A stretch of 64,000 nucleotides of DNA from assembly GCA_905214735.1 (NCBI GenBank), contig CAJMNI010000003.1, forward strand, positions 1 to 64,000. Reading direction: 5' to 3'. This DNA is from an uncultured bacterium (lineage in GTDB: Bacteria; Bacteroidota; Bacteroidia; Bacteroidales; Muribaculaceae). The notes below the pieces were generated by a model. That model saw only the letters and a list, made by a program, of their open reading frames with translations, searched no databases and was not told where the DNA came from. Below are positions 26,293-35,644 of the stretch, in pieces (position 1 is the stretch's first letter; each line of letters begins with the position of its first letter). The translations under genes and the position numbers were made by a program.

Positions 26293-28968
26293 ATGAAACT
26301 TACATTCAACATCAATTACCACACCAACTGGGGCGAGTCTCTGTTTGTGTGCGGCGGCATCCCGGCCCTCGGCGGCGGCGATTCCCGCAAGGCATGCGAA
26401 ATGAGCCTCACCAGCCCCGACATGTGGCAATTCACGATAGAACTCGACGAAAATCCCGGCGATTTCGACTATTTCTTCGTGGTGAAGGCTCCCGACCGCG
26501 CCTGGCGCTTCGAATGGGGCAAACCCCACCGTTTTGTCGCCGGCGAAGGCGTGACCGACTATATTTTCTTCGACAACTGGCATGATCTGCCCGAGGACAA
26601 GCCCTTCTATTCTTCGATGTTCCTCGACGGAATCCTGGCCCGCCACCATCGTCAGGCTCCCCTCCCCTCGCTCCCCGACACACTCAACATCCGCATCGAG
26701 GCTCCGATGATCGCCCCCGACGAGACTCTTGCCATCTCGGGCGAGAACGACGTGCTCGGAAACTGGGATCCGAAAAAAGCCATCCGCATGAACGACGCCC
26801 ACTTCCCGGTGTGGGAAGTTAACCTTCCCCTCGACATGCTCAAGGCTCCTTTCGAATATAAATTCCTCATTCTCGACAAAAACGGCGACACTGTGGGCTG
26901 GGAGGCCATGAACAACCGCGTCTACGGTATCTCGCAGCAGGGCCCCGGCACGCAGATCGTGATCGACGGCACACGCTTCGCCAATCCGAAACGCGCCTGG
27001 AAGGGGGCCGGAACGGCAATCCCCGTCTTCTCGATCCGCACCGACGAGGACTTCGGAGTCGGCGACTTCATCGACGTCAAGAGAATGATCGACTGGTGCC
27101 GCTACACCGGCCAGAGCATCCTCCAGATCCTCCCCATCAACGACACGACGATGCTCGGCACCTGGGTTGATTCCTACCCCTACAAGGCCAACTCCACGTT
27201 CGCCCTCCATCCGATGTATGTCCGCCTCGAGGAGGTCGGCACGCTCGAAAGCGAGGAACGCCGCGCATATTACGACCGTCTCCGCCTGGAGCTCAACAAT
27301 CTCTCGACAGTGGACTATGAGCGCGTAAACAAGGCCAAAGAGGAGTATATGCGCGAGATTTTCGCCCAGGATTTCAAGAAGACACAGCGCACGAAACTTT
27401 TCAAGGACTTCGTTGCCGCCAACGAATACTGGCTGAAGCCATACGCCGCATGGCGCATCCTCCGCGACCAGTTCAAGACCCCCGACCATTTCGCATGGGG
27501 AGACTTCAAGGTTTACGACGAGCATAAGGTAGACGAAATGCTCCGCGAGAAGAAATCGGAGGCCAACTTCTACTATTTCGTGCAGTATCATCTCGACCGT
27601 CAGCTCCGCGACGTGCGCGATTACGCCCACAAGAACGGAGTGGTGCTGAAGGGCGACATTCCTATCGGCATCAGCCGCTTCAGCGTCGACGCATGGCGCA
27701 CACCGCGTCTCTTCAACATGGACTGCCAGGCCGGTGCACCGCCGGATGACTTCAGCGTGCTCGGCCAGAACTGGGGATTACCCACCTACAATTGGGACGC
27801 TATGGCGGAAGATGGCTTCCAGTGGTGGAAAGACCGCTTCCGCAAGATGTCGGAATATTTCGACGCCTACCGCATCGACCATATCCTCGGCTTCTTCCGC
27901 ATCTGGCAGATTCCCCTCTCGGCCGTTCACGGTCTGCTCGGTTACTTCAACCCGGCTCTCCCCTTCTCGGCCGAAGAGCTCCGCAACAGCTACGATTTCT
28001 GGATCGACTCCGATCTGCAAACCCATCCCCTCATCCTCGAATGGATGCTCACCGACTTCTTCGGTGAATACACGCAGGAGGCGAAGGATGAGTTCCTCGA
28101 CCGCGTAGGCGGCGACCGCTATTGCCTGAAGACGTTTATCGACACCCAGGAGAAGGTTGAACTCTACTTCAAAGGCAAGGAGGAGAACGAGAAGAACAAC
28201 AAGCTTAAGAATGCCCTGCTCGGCATCATCGACGACGTGCTCTTCATCGAGGATCCCTATCAGAAGGGCCACTATCATCCCCGCATCGCCGCGCAGTACA
28301 CCTATCAGTATCGCATCCTCTCCGACTATGCGAAATGGTGTTTCAACCGCCTCTACAACGATTTCTTCTACCATCGTCACAACGACTTCTGGTATGGCAA
28401 GGCAATGTGGAAGCTTCCGCCGCTTCTCGACGCCACGTCAATGCTTGCCTGCGGCGAGGACCTCGGCATGATTCCCGACTGCGTTCCGGCAGTGATGCGT
28501 CAGCTGCGCATCCTCTCGCTCGAGATCCAGCGTATGCCCAAGGATCCCCACGTGGAATTCGGCGACACCTGGCACTATCCCTACTACAGCGTATGCACCA
28601 CGTCGACCCACGACATGGGAGGCATCCGCGCATGGTGGGAGGAGGACCACGGTGCATCGCAGCGCTTCTTCAACCAGGTGCTCGGCGAAAGCGGAGAGGC
28701 TCCTTATTTCGCAGATCCCTACGTTTGCGACAAGATCATTGACCTGCATCTTAAGTCGCCCTCTATGCTCTGCATCCTGCCGCTTCAGGACTGGCTCTCG
28801 ATCGACGGCTCGATCCGCCGCAACAACCCCGCCGACGAGGTTATCAATGTCCCGGCCAACCCGCGCCACTACTGGCGCTACCGCATGCACCTCACAATGG
28901 AAGAGCTGATGGCCCAGGAGACCTTCAACGCCACAATCCTCCGCAAAGTAAAAGAATCCGACCGCTAA
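26293..28968 (+). CDS. malQ: 4-alpha-glucanotransferase with tandem starch-binding modules (GH77, DPE2-like)
   Basis: Disproportionating enzyme of 891 aa acting on maltodextrins or glycogen in the cytoplasm; no signal peptide is seen. Two CBM20-like modules occupy about residues 1-105 and 125-235 (second: LGNWDPKKAIRMND). The GH77 barrel then carries nucleophile D529 in YRIDH, acid/base E722 in GEDLG and stabiliser D774 in STHDM. An insertion near residues 600-660 is Lys/Glu-rich. The layout matches plant DPE2 and Bacteroidota homologues rather than the short E. coli MalQ. A strong terminator follows. Confidence 0.92.
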   Translation: MKLTFNINYHTNWGESLFVCGGIPALGGGDSRKACEMSLTSPDMWQFTIELDENPGDFDYFFVVKAPDRAWRFEWGKPHRFVAGEGVTDYIFFDNWHDLPEDKPFYSSMFLDGILARHHRQAPLPSLPDTLNIRIEAPMIAPDETLAISGENDVLGNWDPKKAIRMNDAHFPVWEVNLPLDMLKAPFEYKFLILDKNGDTVGWEAMNNRVYGISQQGPGTQIVIDGTRFANPKRAWKGAGTAIPVFSIRTDEDFGVGDFIDVKRMIDWCRYTGQSILQILPINDTTMLGTWVDSYPYKANSTFALHPMYVRLEEVGTLESEERRAYYDRLRLELNNLSTVDYERVNKAKEEYMREIFAQDFKKTQRTKLFKDFVAANEYWLKPYAAWRILRDQFKTPDHFAWGDFKVYDEHKVDEMLREKKSEANFYYFVQYHLDRQLRDVRDYAHKNGVVLKGDIPIGISRFSVDAWRTPRLFNMDCQAGAPPDDFSVLGQNWGLPTYNWDAMAEDGFQWWKDRFRKMSEYFDAYRIDHILGFFRIWQIPLSAVHGLLGYFNPALPFSAEELRNSYDFWIDSDLQTHPLILEWMLTDFFGEYTQEAKDEFLDRVGGDRYCLKTFIDTQEKVELYFKGKEENEKNNKLKNALLGIIDDVLFIEDPYQKGHYHPRIAAQYTYQYRILSDYAKWCFNRLYNDFFYHRHNDFWYGKAMWKLPPLLDATSMLACGEDLGMIPDCVPAVMRQLRILSLEIQRMPKDPHVEFGDTWHYPYYSVCTTSTHDMGGIRAWWEEDHGASQRFFNQVLGESGEAPYFADPYVCDKIIDLHLKSPSMLCILPLQDWLSIDGSIRRNNPADEVINVPANPRHYWRYRMHLTMEELMAQETFNATILRKVKESDR

Positions 28969-28977
28969 TCGGAACCT

Positions 28978-29016
28978 GTCACAAAAAAAGCGCCTTCGGG
29001 CGCTTTTTTTTGTGAC
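28978..29016. terminator. bidirectional intrinsic terminator between malQ and mutL
   Basis: GTCAC-A7-GCGCC-TTCG-GGCGC-T8-GTGAC is almost perfectly self-complementary, with a UUCG tetraloop and U-tracts on both strands. It serves the convergent malQ (+) and mutL (-) ends. Confidence 0.92.
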
Positions 29017-29040
29017 TTTTTGCGAACATATTTTCGAATT

Positions 29041-30942
29041 TTATGAGAGCATTTTGGTGATGGACTGGTCGGTCAGCAGCCGGAAGATCGGGAGGCCGTT
29101 GGGACTCAGCGAGGGGTCGGGAAGCGAGAATAGCTGCCCGAGAAGCGATTCCATCTCGTTTTGCGACAGCTTTACGCCGCGCCTGATCGCCGTGGACCGC
29201 GCAAGCACGAGCGCTACCCTCCGCTTCATCGGCATGGGAGCCGTCTCTACTGTGGCCGAAGCATCTTTGCCATAATTGACCGAATCTTCCGACACCGATT
29301 CAAGTATTCGGTAAATCACGTCGCGAGCCGGAAGATTCCCCGACACGGAGGGCACACCCTCGATCCGCCACGTGTTGCCGCTATCATACTCCAGTCGGAA
29401 ACCGGCCTTGCGCAACTCCTCGCTCACTTCGTCGAGAGCAGCCTGCTGAGCCGCGTCGAGCTCTATCGTCTCCGGGAACATCACCGACTGCGACACCATC
29501 TCGTTCTTGTCGGCTTTCCGCAGATACTCCTCGTATAGAATCTTCACATGCGCCCGGTGCTGGTCGATGATGATCAGCCCCTCTTCAGAGGTGGTTACTA
29601 TATATTTGAGCGCGAACTGAATGCAGAATGGCGCCAGCTCACCCTTCTCCTCCTTCTCTCCGAAAAGAGCAGATCCGCTTCCGCCGGCATCCTCGTTCTG
29701 ACTGACGTCCTGCAGCCGTGTATTCTGAAAATCGTCGCCGAGAGGGGGAAGCTTCTCCAACGGATCGTTGCAGCGGAACCCCTCATATAGTTTCTCCCAG
29801 CTCGAATCGACGCGGGTGGCATGGCCTCCCCCTCCGCTGCGGAAAGGATTGTAGTCGCTGCGGAATTCTGATGTCGGCATCTTCGGCTTCTCCCCCGGAC
29901 TGAGCGGATGGAAGGGAATCGCCTCGGCTGTGAAGTCGATTGTCGGTACGGCGGCGAATTTCCCAAGAGCGGTCTTTACAGCCGAAACAAGAATCGGCCA
30001 AATCTGCTGCTCATATTCGAACTTGATCTCATTTTTAGTGGGATGGATATTGACATCGATCGACGCCGGATCGACGGTAAACTTCATGAAGAAACAGGGC
30101 TGCGTGTCAGTGGCTATCAGCGATTCGAAACATGAAAGTATCGCCTTTCTGAAATATGGATGCACCATGTTGCGCCCGTTGACGATAAGGAACTGCAACG
30201 GATTGCGCCTGCGCGCGAATTCCGGCCTCGACACAAATCCCTCGATTTTCACGAGCGAGGTATCGACGTCGACGGGAATCAGACTGTCGGGCGCGAGATT
30301 GTTTTTCCAGATGTCTTCAATGCGCTGGCGAAGCGAACCGGGTCGCAGGTCGATGGTGCGGCTGCCGGTGTCGATGCCGATATGGATGCGGTTGTTGACA
30401 AGGGCGAGCCGTTCGAACTCGCGCATGATGTTGCTGAGCTCCACGTTGTCGCTCTTCAGGAACTTGCGGCGCGCCGGGACATTGAAAAAGAGCTTCTTCA
30501 CTGTCATCACCGTCCCCTCGTCGCAGACACACGGCTCCTGAGTCTCAACCTTCGAGCCTACGATTACAAGCCGCGTGCCCATTGGCGCACCCGCCTTCCG
30601 GGTTTTGACCTCAACCTCCGAAATGGCGCATATCGAAGGGAGGGCCTCCCCCCGGAAACCCATGCTCCGCAGAGTGAAAAGGTCATCGGCGTTTCTGATT
30701 TTCGACGTGGCATGCCGCTCGAAAGCCATTCGGGCATCGGTCTCCGACATCCCCGAACCGTTGTCGACAATCCTTATCCACGTTTTTCCCGCATCCTTCA
30801 CCTCTATGTGAATATCTTTCGCTCCGGCGTCGACAGCATTCTCCACAAGCTCCTTGATCACCGATGCGGGACGCTGTATGACTTCACCGGCGGCTATCTG
30901 GTTGGCCACCGAGTCAGGCAATAATCTGATAATGTCGCTCAT
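29041..30942 (-). CDS. mutL: DNA mismatch repair protein MutL
   Basis: GHKL ATPase of 633 aa that links MutS mismatch recognition to strand removal. N-terminal ATPase motifs are intact: ELVENAVDAGA, DNGSGM and GFRGEAL, within about residues 31-105. The C-terminal dimerisation domain is present, but its endonuclease motifs are altered. DQHA-x2-E-x4-E reads DQHRAHVKILYE (D460; Val466 in place of the first Glu), the ACxxAI stretch has Arg for Cys, and the CPHGRP-type motif reads SPNGLP (613-618). It therefore looks like a MutL without nicking activity, though no mutH is nearby. The linker is Ser/Gly-rich. Confidence 0.93.
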   Translation of the reverse strand: MSDIIRLLPDSVANQIAAGEVIQRPASVIKELVENAVDAGAKDIHIEVKDAGKTWIRIVDNGSGMSETDARMAFERHATSKIRNADDLFTLRSMGFRGEALPSICAISEVEVKTRKAGAPMGTRLVIVGSKVETQEPCVCDEGTVMTVKKLFFNVPARRKFLKSDNVELSNIMREFERLALVNNRIHIGIDTGSRTIDLRPGSLRQRIEDIWKNNLAPDSLIPVDVDTSLVKIEGFVSRPEFARRRNPLQFLIVNGRNMVHPYFRKAILSCFESLIATDTQPCFFMKFTVDPASIDVNIHPTKNEIKFEYEQQIWPILVSAVKTALGKFAAVPTIDFTAEAIPFHPLSPGEKPKMPTSEFRSDYNPFRSGGGGHATRVDSSWEKLYEGFRCNDPLEKLPPLGDDFQNTRLQDVSQNEDAGGSGSALFGEKEEKGELAPFCIQFALKYIVTTSEEGLIIIDQHRAHVKILYEEYLRKADKNEMVSQSVMFPETIELDAAQQAALDEVSEELRKAGFRLEYDSGNTWRIEGVPSVSGNLPARDVIYRILESVSEDSVNYGKDASATVETAPMPMKRRVALVLARSTAIRRGVKLSQNEMESLLGQLFSLPDPSLSPNGLPIFRLLTDQSITKMLS

Positions 30943-30994
30943 CGTGATTCCTTTTAGAACATTTTTTGTGATTTAGTGTCTTACGGTTCAAGTC

Positions 30995-33118
30995 TTACAT
31001 AGAGATGCTCTGCGACGGACCGCCGGCGGGGTTTTTCATCCCCTCGAAGGGTGAACGCGGAGCCTGCCTTATGATCGGAGCCTCGTTGAAATAACGCTCC
31101 AGATCATCGGGAACGTCTCCGAGATCGTCAAGCCATCTAACGGTGTTGCCATACCATGACCGTTTAGGCCGCAAAGCCTCGAGCCAGCGGAAGCCGTCGA
31201 GAAACTGCTGGGTCTTTTTCACTTCAAACAGCGGTATGACCGAACCGGTCACTTCAGGCCACATCTTGAGATGCTTCATATCCTTTCCGTCCATATCGAC
31301 CGTGAGATAGGAACTCTCGGCCGACACAAGCTTATTATATGTAGAGTCTTTCTCCTGGGGAAGGAATATCGTCTGGACGTTCCCGTCGACCGAGAGATGC
31401 TTCAGCTGCTGATTGATGAAATAGGCAGTCAGCTCCGAACCGGAAAGCTGATTGTAGAAATCTTCGGCTACATGCTCGGCCAATACACCCGACTGCGGAA
31501 GATGGGCGCGGTCGACGGTGGAGTCGTTGAAGTGGACTTCGATCAGATTGCCGTAAACCTGACGTTCGCCGCTCCATACCACCGGTTTGCGGATCATATA
31601 GAGCATCGAGTCGACCTGCCGGAAAATCAGCGTGTCGGCGATTCCCTGAATATCCTTGTTGAAAACTCTTGCCCGTTTCAGCGCCATGGCCACATGGAAA
31701 TCCTTGGGCACCATATAGGCCGAATCCCTGCCGAGCCTGTCGAGTCGCCGGCGTGGCAACCCGACGCTGTCGGATGGAAATTCGGTAGTATCATCGGGAA
31801 TATCTTCCGCAATTTCCGAAGAGGAAGTCTCCGTTACTGCCGTGACAAGTCCGTGGCCCGGATTCTTCACATCTTTCGGGAGAAGCAGCAGCGAGATAGG
31901 CATTGAGCCTGCTATCTCGCCGAGGCTCTTGTAGTGGCGCAGACGGGCGCGCGTCGCGGCATCGCGGCCGGAAGCCAAGGAATCAGGCCATACCATCTCC
32001 GACTTAATGAGCGAGACTATAGTGTCGGCGCGGAGGAAGAGCGAATCGGGACGTGAATATTCGATAAGCAGAGGATACTCCGCCGCCAACGCCTTGCGGG
32101 TCGAGTCGTTATATTCGCCGTAACCGCCGTAGAGCACCACCTTGCGGGCCGTGTCGGTCAGCACCATCGGACGCTGTTGCTTCCTGATGTCGCGGAACAT
32201 ATAGGCCCGGCTGACGCGCGTAGCCTTGTCGTAGATGATCGAATCCCCCTCGAGGGTGGTGACGTTGCGGTTGGAATCGGAGTGGACTATCATCGACCGC
32301 GACGTGAGCTGGGCATGGTCGGTGGTGGTGTTATACCATCCTTCGGTGGTGATGATCGTGTCGTTAGCCCCCTCGATGCGCGTCGGGCGGCTGATATTGG
32401 CGATATGGGTGCCGGTGTTGTATTCCAGTTCCTCGGTGGTCATCCGGTAGCCGTCTTTGTTGTTGACGAGGATCACATCGTCGCGAAACCGGGCAACTTT
32501 CGTAGCCGGGGAATATTCGCCGTAGATCGAAGTCAGCGTGTTGACGTCGTCTTCAAGCACTCCGCCGGTGGTGTACCATCCCATCTCCGAGTTGAGGTCA
32601 TAGTCGAGCGAGTCGGTGGTCAGCGACACATTGCGGTTCTTCAGCTGCACGTTGGGGCGCGACGCACCCCGCGCGAGCGTGGCGTGTTTCATCGTGCCGT
32701 CGTAATAGAGCTTGTCGCTGTAGACGAATAGCGTGTCGCCCTGACGCATCTCGACATGTCCGAAGGCGTCGAGCGAATTCTTCTCGGGGTAATAGAACGC
32801 CGAGTCGCAAAACATCCACATGCCGCCGTGGCGGAACTTCACGTTTCCTTTCACCACCTGGAATTCCTCATATTCATGAGGCGGCCGGAAAAGGGAGTCG
32901 GCGTTCTCGAGAAACACCTTGTCTTCCTGATAGCGGTCGGCCGAGGGAATGGTCGGCTTCGCAGGCTTCGTCGGCTTCGGACGCGTGAAGCTCTCCTGCT
33001 TGGGAGCCGTCTTCTTCCGGGTCTGCGCATTGGCCGACTGCCATAGGGAAAGCGTTCCGGCGAGGAATATCATCGCCAGAACACCCGCTATGATTCTGGG
33101 GCAGCGCCCCGCTCTCAT
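30995..33118 (-). CDS. OstA-like protein (LptA/LptD N-terminal superfamily)
   Basis: Exported protein of about 707 aa with repeated OstA/LptA-type beta-jellyroll segments, such as GNVKFRHGGMWMFCDSAFYYP and LYYDGTMKHATL repeats through residues 75-330. Such folds bind lipopolysaccharide or lipid A during transport to the outer membrane. I use the ATG at 33118; the longer frame begins at a TTG. A membrane-spanning export signal follows (IIAGVLAMIFLAGTLSLW), and a Lys/Pro-rich linker comes before the first repeat. It is upstream of mutL and downstream of surA. The exact Lpt role is not resolved. Confidence 0.78.
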   Translation of the reverse strand: MRAGRCPRIIAGVLAMIFLAGTLSLWQSANAQTRKKTAPKQESFTRPKPTKPAKPTIPSADRYQEDKVFLENADSLFRPPHEYEEFQVVKGNVKFRHGGMWMFCDSAFYYPEKNSLDAFGHVEMRQGDTLFVYSDKLYYDGTMKHATLARGASRPNVQLKNRNVSLTTDSLDYDLNSEMGWYTTGGVLEDDVNTLTSIYGEYSPATKVARFRDDVILVNNKDGYRMTTEELEYNTGTHIANISRPTRIEGANDTIITTEGWYNTTTDHAQLTSRSMIVHSDSNRNVTTLEGDSIIYDKATRVSRAYMFRDIRKQQRPMVLTDTARKVVLYGGYGEYNDSTRKALAAEYPLLIEYSRPDSLFLRADTIVSLIKSEMVWPDSLASGRDAATRARLRHYKSLGEIAGSMPISLLLLPKDVKNPGHGLVTAVTETSSSEIAEDIPDDTTEFPSDSVGLPRRRLDRLGRDSAYMVPKDFHVAMALKRARVFNKDIQGIADTLIFRQVDSMLYMIRKPVVWSGERQVYGNLIEVHFNDSTVDRAHLPQSGVLAEHVAEDFYNQLSGSELTAYFINQQLKHLSVDGNVQTIFLPQEKDSTYNKLVSAESSYLTVDMDGKDMKHLKMWPEVTGSVIPLFEVKKTQQFLDGFRWLEALRPKRSWYGNTVRWLDDLGDVPDDLERYFNEAPIIRQAPRSPFEGMKNPAGGPSQSISM

Positions 33119-33159
33119 TTCTCTTCTATCCAATGCAGATTTATTTGTGACACAAGGTC

Positions 33160-34521
33160 TTAATTATTGCTGTTCCAGCCATCATACTGGAATTGGCAGC
33201 CGTCCCATCCGTCGGCTATCTTCGTGTAAGTGTTGCGGATCTTCTGCTCAACCCAGTCTTTGACGATCTTCTCCTTCGCACTCGCCTCATACATCTGCTT
33301 TATCAGGTTGAAATCGTCGGCAAGCGTGGCCTTGTGGCCGGGGATTCTCTGCGTGAGCTTGACGATTGCCACGACATCACGGTTTTTCGTCGGATCTTTC
33401 ATGATGAACGCCTCCGATATGTCGCCGGGCTGCATGAGCTCGATCTTACGCGCCACCTCGGGATAAAGATCCTGCATCTCGAAACGCGTCGAACCGGTCG
33501 ACTGGTTCATCATGATACCCTTGTTATTCTTGGTGTTCTTGTCTTGCGACACATACTGGGCGGCCTCCTCGAAAGTGAATTTGCCCGAGATGATCTCCTT
33601 GCGGAGCGAGTCGAGCTTCACCACCGCGTCGGCGAGATCCTTGTCGCTCACCTTCGGAGTGAGAAGGATGTGGCGGAAGTTGGCCTGCTCGCCGCGTTTC
33701 TCGATGAGCTGGATGATATGGAAACCATATTCCGTCTCCACGATGCGCGACACCCGCTTGGGATCGCTCAGGTTGAAAGCCACTGCCGAGAACTCCGGCA
33801 CAAAGTCGGCTTTTCCCCGGAATCCGAGCTCGCCGCCCTGCATGGCGCTTCCATCTTCGCTATACATGATGGCAAGCGTCGAGAAGCTCGCCTCCCCTTT
33901 GTTGACGCGGTCGGCATAGTCGCGCAGACGGGCCTTGACGTCGTCGATCTCCTGCTGCGGTATCACCGGATTGATCGTGATGATCTGCGCCTCCACCTGC
34001 ATCGGAACGTAGGGTATGCTGTCTTCCGGAAGCGAGGCAAAATATTTCTTCACGTCGTTGGGCGTGCCTTTCACATCTTTGGTAAGATTGCTTCTGACCT
34101 GATCCACGATGTAGCCGGTGCTCATCATGTCGAAGATCTGCTCGCGGAGAGCCGACATCGGTTTGTGGAAATACTCCTCCACCTTCTCCTTCGACCCGAG
34201 GTTGGCGATGAAATAATTTATACGTTTGTCGACTCCGGCAGCCACCTGAGCCTCAGGAGCTACAACCGTGTCGATTTTGGCCTGATGGAGAAAGAGCTTC
34301 TCCACTGCGAGACGTTCAGGAATCACGCAATAGGGATCGCCGTTGAGCGTCTCCCCCTCCTGACGCGACTGCTGATATGCCTCCTCGATCTCGGAACGGA
34401 ATATCGGCTCGTCGCCAACAATCCAGGCAACCTCGTCGACAACGTTGGTCTTCTTCGGAGCGGCTATGACGCAGAGAGCTGCAAGGCCGCCCACTATCAT
34501 GAAATAATTGCGAAGTTTCAC
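33160..34521 (-). CDS. surA: SurA-like periplasmic peptidyl-prolyl isomerase/chaperone
   Basis: Periplasmic chaperone for outer-membrane proteins, 453 aa from a GTG at 34521. That start gives a good signal peptide (MKLRNYFMIVGGLAALCVIA). The ATG at 34500 would lose the basic n-region, and the longest frame begins at a TTG (34533). A SurA N-domain (VDEVAWIVGDEPIFRSEIE) is followed by two parvulin domains: a first one around AQIITINP to YGFHIIQLIEKR, and a second around FRHILLTPKV. It sits 20 nt after another SurA-type gene. The symbol is by family resemblance. Confidence 0.82.
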   Translation of the reverse strand: MKLRNYFMIVGGLAALCVIAAPKKTNVVDEVAWIVGDEPIFRSEIEEAYQQSRQEGETLNGDPYCVIPERLAVEKLFLHQAKIDTVVAPEAQVAAGVDKRINYFIANLGSKEKVEEYFHKPMSALREQIFDMMSTGYIVDQVRSNLTKDVKGTPNDVKKYFASLPEDSIPYVPMQVEAQIITINPVIPQQEIDDVKARLRDYADRVNKGEASFSTLAIMYSEDGSAMQGGELGFRGKADFVPEFSAVAFNLSDPKRVSRIVETEYGFHIIQLIEKRGEQANFRHILLTPKVSDKDLADAVVKLDSLRKEIISGKFTFEEAAQYVSQDKNTKNNKGIMMNQSTGSTRFEMQDLYPEVARKIELMQPGDISEAFIMKDPTKNRDVVAIVKLTQRIPGHKATLADDFNLIKQMYEASAKEKIVKDWVEQKIRNTYTKIADGWDGCQFQYDGWNSNN

Positions 34522-34541
34522 TTTATGATACAAGTTTGATT

Positions 34542-35528
34542 TTACTTTGTTGGTTTATGTTTGCCCGGCGTTTCGGGAGCCGCCGATTCGGTCGGCTTCG
34601 ACCCCGGCTCGGCCTTGTCTTTCGGGCTGGCATATTTCTCACCTTTCATCTTTCCGGCCACTGGGTCGTAGAGTCCCGGCTTGAGCAGCCCCTTCTTCAT
34701 CTCGTTCTTATAGATGCTTCCGATGAGGTTCTCACGATATTTCACCATGTCCTCGCGGCGGAGCATGTCGCGGATCTTCGTGGCCGCGTAATCTCCGGGC
34801 ATCTCTTTCCCCGAAGGGACATAAGCGGAGATATGGAGCAGATAGAGCGAACCGCCGTAGCTTGTCTCGAAATTTCGGGTGGTCTCCACAAAGGCATCGG
34901 CGTCGAAGAAGCGATAAGGAATCTGCTCGGCGATGGAATTCCAATCTACCCAGTGGTCGATGAAATACTCATATTGCAGAGCATGACGCAGCCCCGATTT
35001 CTCGATCTTGTCGATGGATTTGTCATCCCCCTTCGCCATCCATTTGCGCAGATTCGCCGCCTCGGAATCATTGTCGGGCACCTTGACGAAGATTCCCTTC
35101 ACAAGAGGGGCGTCGAGCACAAGTTCGCTCCTGTGCTGTTCGAAATATTCTCTCACCCTCGCGTCGGAAACCTCGTTGGCCCCTGCTCCCTCCATATTCG
35201 CCAGATAACGCTGGATGATCAGGTCGGCCCTGTATTCCTCAACCATCTGCTCGATCACGTTGAGGTCGGGGATATTCTTCTCCGCCACCTCGTTGAGAAC
35301 CATGCGGCGCACCCACGTGTCGACAATCCGATGGAACATCTCCGTGCTGTCTTCAGGCGACAAAGCCGGCGGAATGCGAAGCAACACATCCTGCATTGTC
35401 AGGCAGGAATCGCCGACCTGGACGAGCACGCCACCGTTGTCGGCCGACCCGGTCTCTTCCCGTCGGCAACCGACGGAAATCACGGCCAGCATCACCGTGA
35501 AAACCAGTATGGAGATTTTCGGACACAT
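34542..35528 (-). CDS. SurA/PpiD-type lipoprotein without a clear parvulin active domain
   Basis: Lipoprotein of 328 aa. The lipobox VISVGC places the lipidated Cys at about residue 21. A SurA N-domain-like helical region follows (VLVQVGDSCLTMQDVLLRIP, then an extended helical block). The expected parvulin core (xHIL and GGELG motifs) is not visible; there is only a weak YGGSLYLLHI remnant near residue 240. The tail is Lys/Pro-rich. It is probably a chaperone partner of the SurA encoded next. The -7 box abuts the ATG, so the leader is very short. Confidence 0.7.
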   Translation of the reverse strand: MCPKISILVFTVMLAVISVGCRREETGSADNGGVLVQVGDSCLTMQDVLLRIPPALSPEDSTEMFHRIVDTWVRRMVLNEVAEKNIPDLNVIEQMVEEYRADLIIQRYLANMEGAGANEVSDARVREYFEQHRSELVLDAPLVKGIFVKVPDNDSEAANLRKWMAKGDDKSIDKIEKSGLRHALQYEYFIDHWVDWNSIAEQIPYRFFDADAFVETTRNFETSYGGSLYLLHISAYVPSGKEMPGDYAATKIRDMLRREDMVKYRENLIGSIYKNEMKKGLLKPGLYDPVAGKMKGEKYASPKDKAEPGSKPTESAAPETPGKHKPTK

Positions 35529-35535
35529 CAGACCA

Positions 35536-35543
35536 CAAATTTA
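35536..35543 (-). promoter_or_regulatory. -7 box (TAAATTTG) next to a start codon
   Basis: Perfect -7 consensus on the minus strand. The G of the box is only 8 nt before the ATG at 35528, which implies a leader of about 4 nt if it is used. A terminator lies just upstream, so a promoter is expected here. Confidence 0.55.
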
Positions 35544-35562
35544 ACACTTTTTCCCGATAAAT

Positions 35563-35588
35563 AAAAACACGCCCCCTCGGGAGGCGTG
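35563..35588 (-). terminator. intrinsic terminator after the 35645-37576 isomerase gene
   Basis: CACGCC/GGCGTG stem with partly paired C/G loop (35568-35588), followed on the minus strand by TTTTTATTTAT. It separates the large isomerase gene from the SurA-type lipoprotein gene. Confidence 0.8.
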
Positions 35589-35644
35589 CTTTTACGTTAT
35601 CGTTTAATCTTGACTCAGTGAGATTTGGACCGGTTGCCCGCTTC

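Noticed and set aside
24988..27630. Long minus-strand frames opposite nrdJ and malQ (418 and 460 codons)
   Set aside because: Mirror frames caused by codon bias; both sense genes are complete with catalytic motifs.
33193..34539. A 448-codon plus-strand frame opposite surA
   Set aside because: Antisense mirror frame; the minus-strand protein has signal peptide and parvulin domains.
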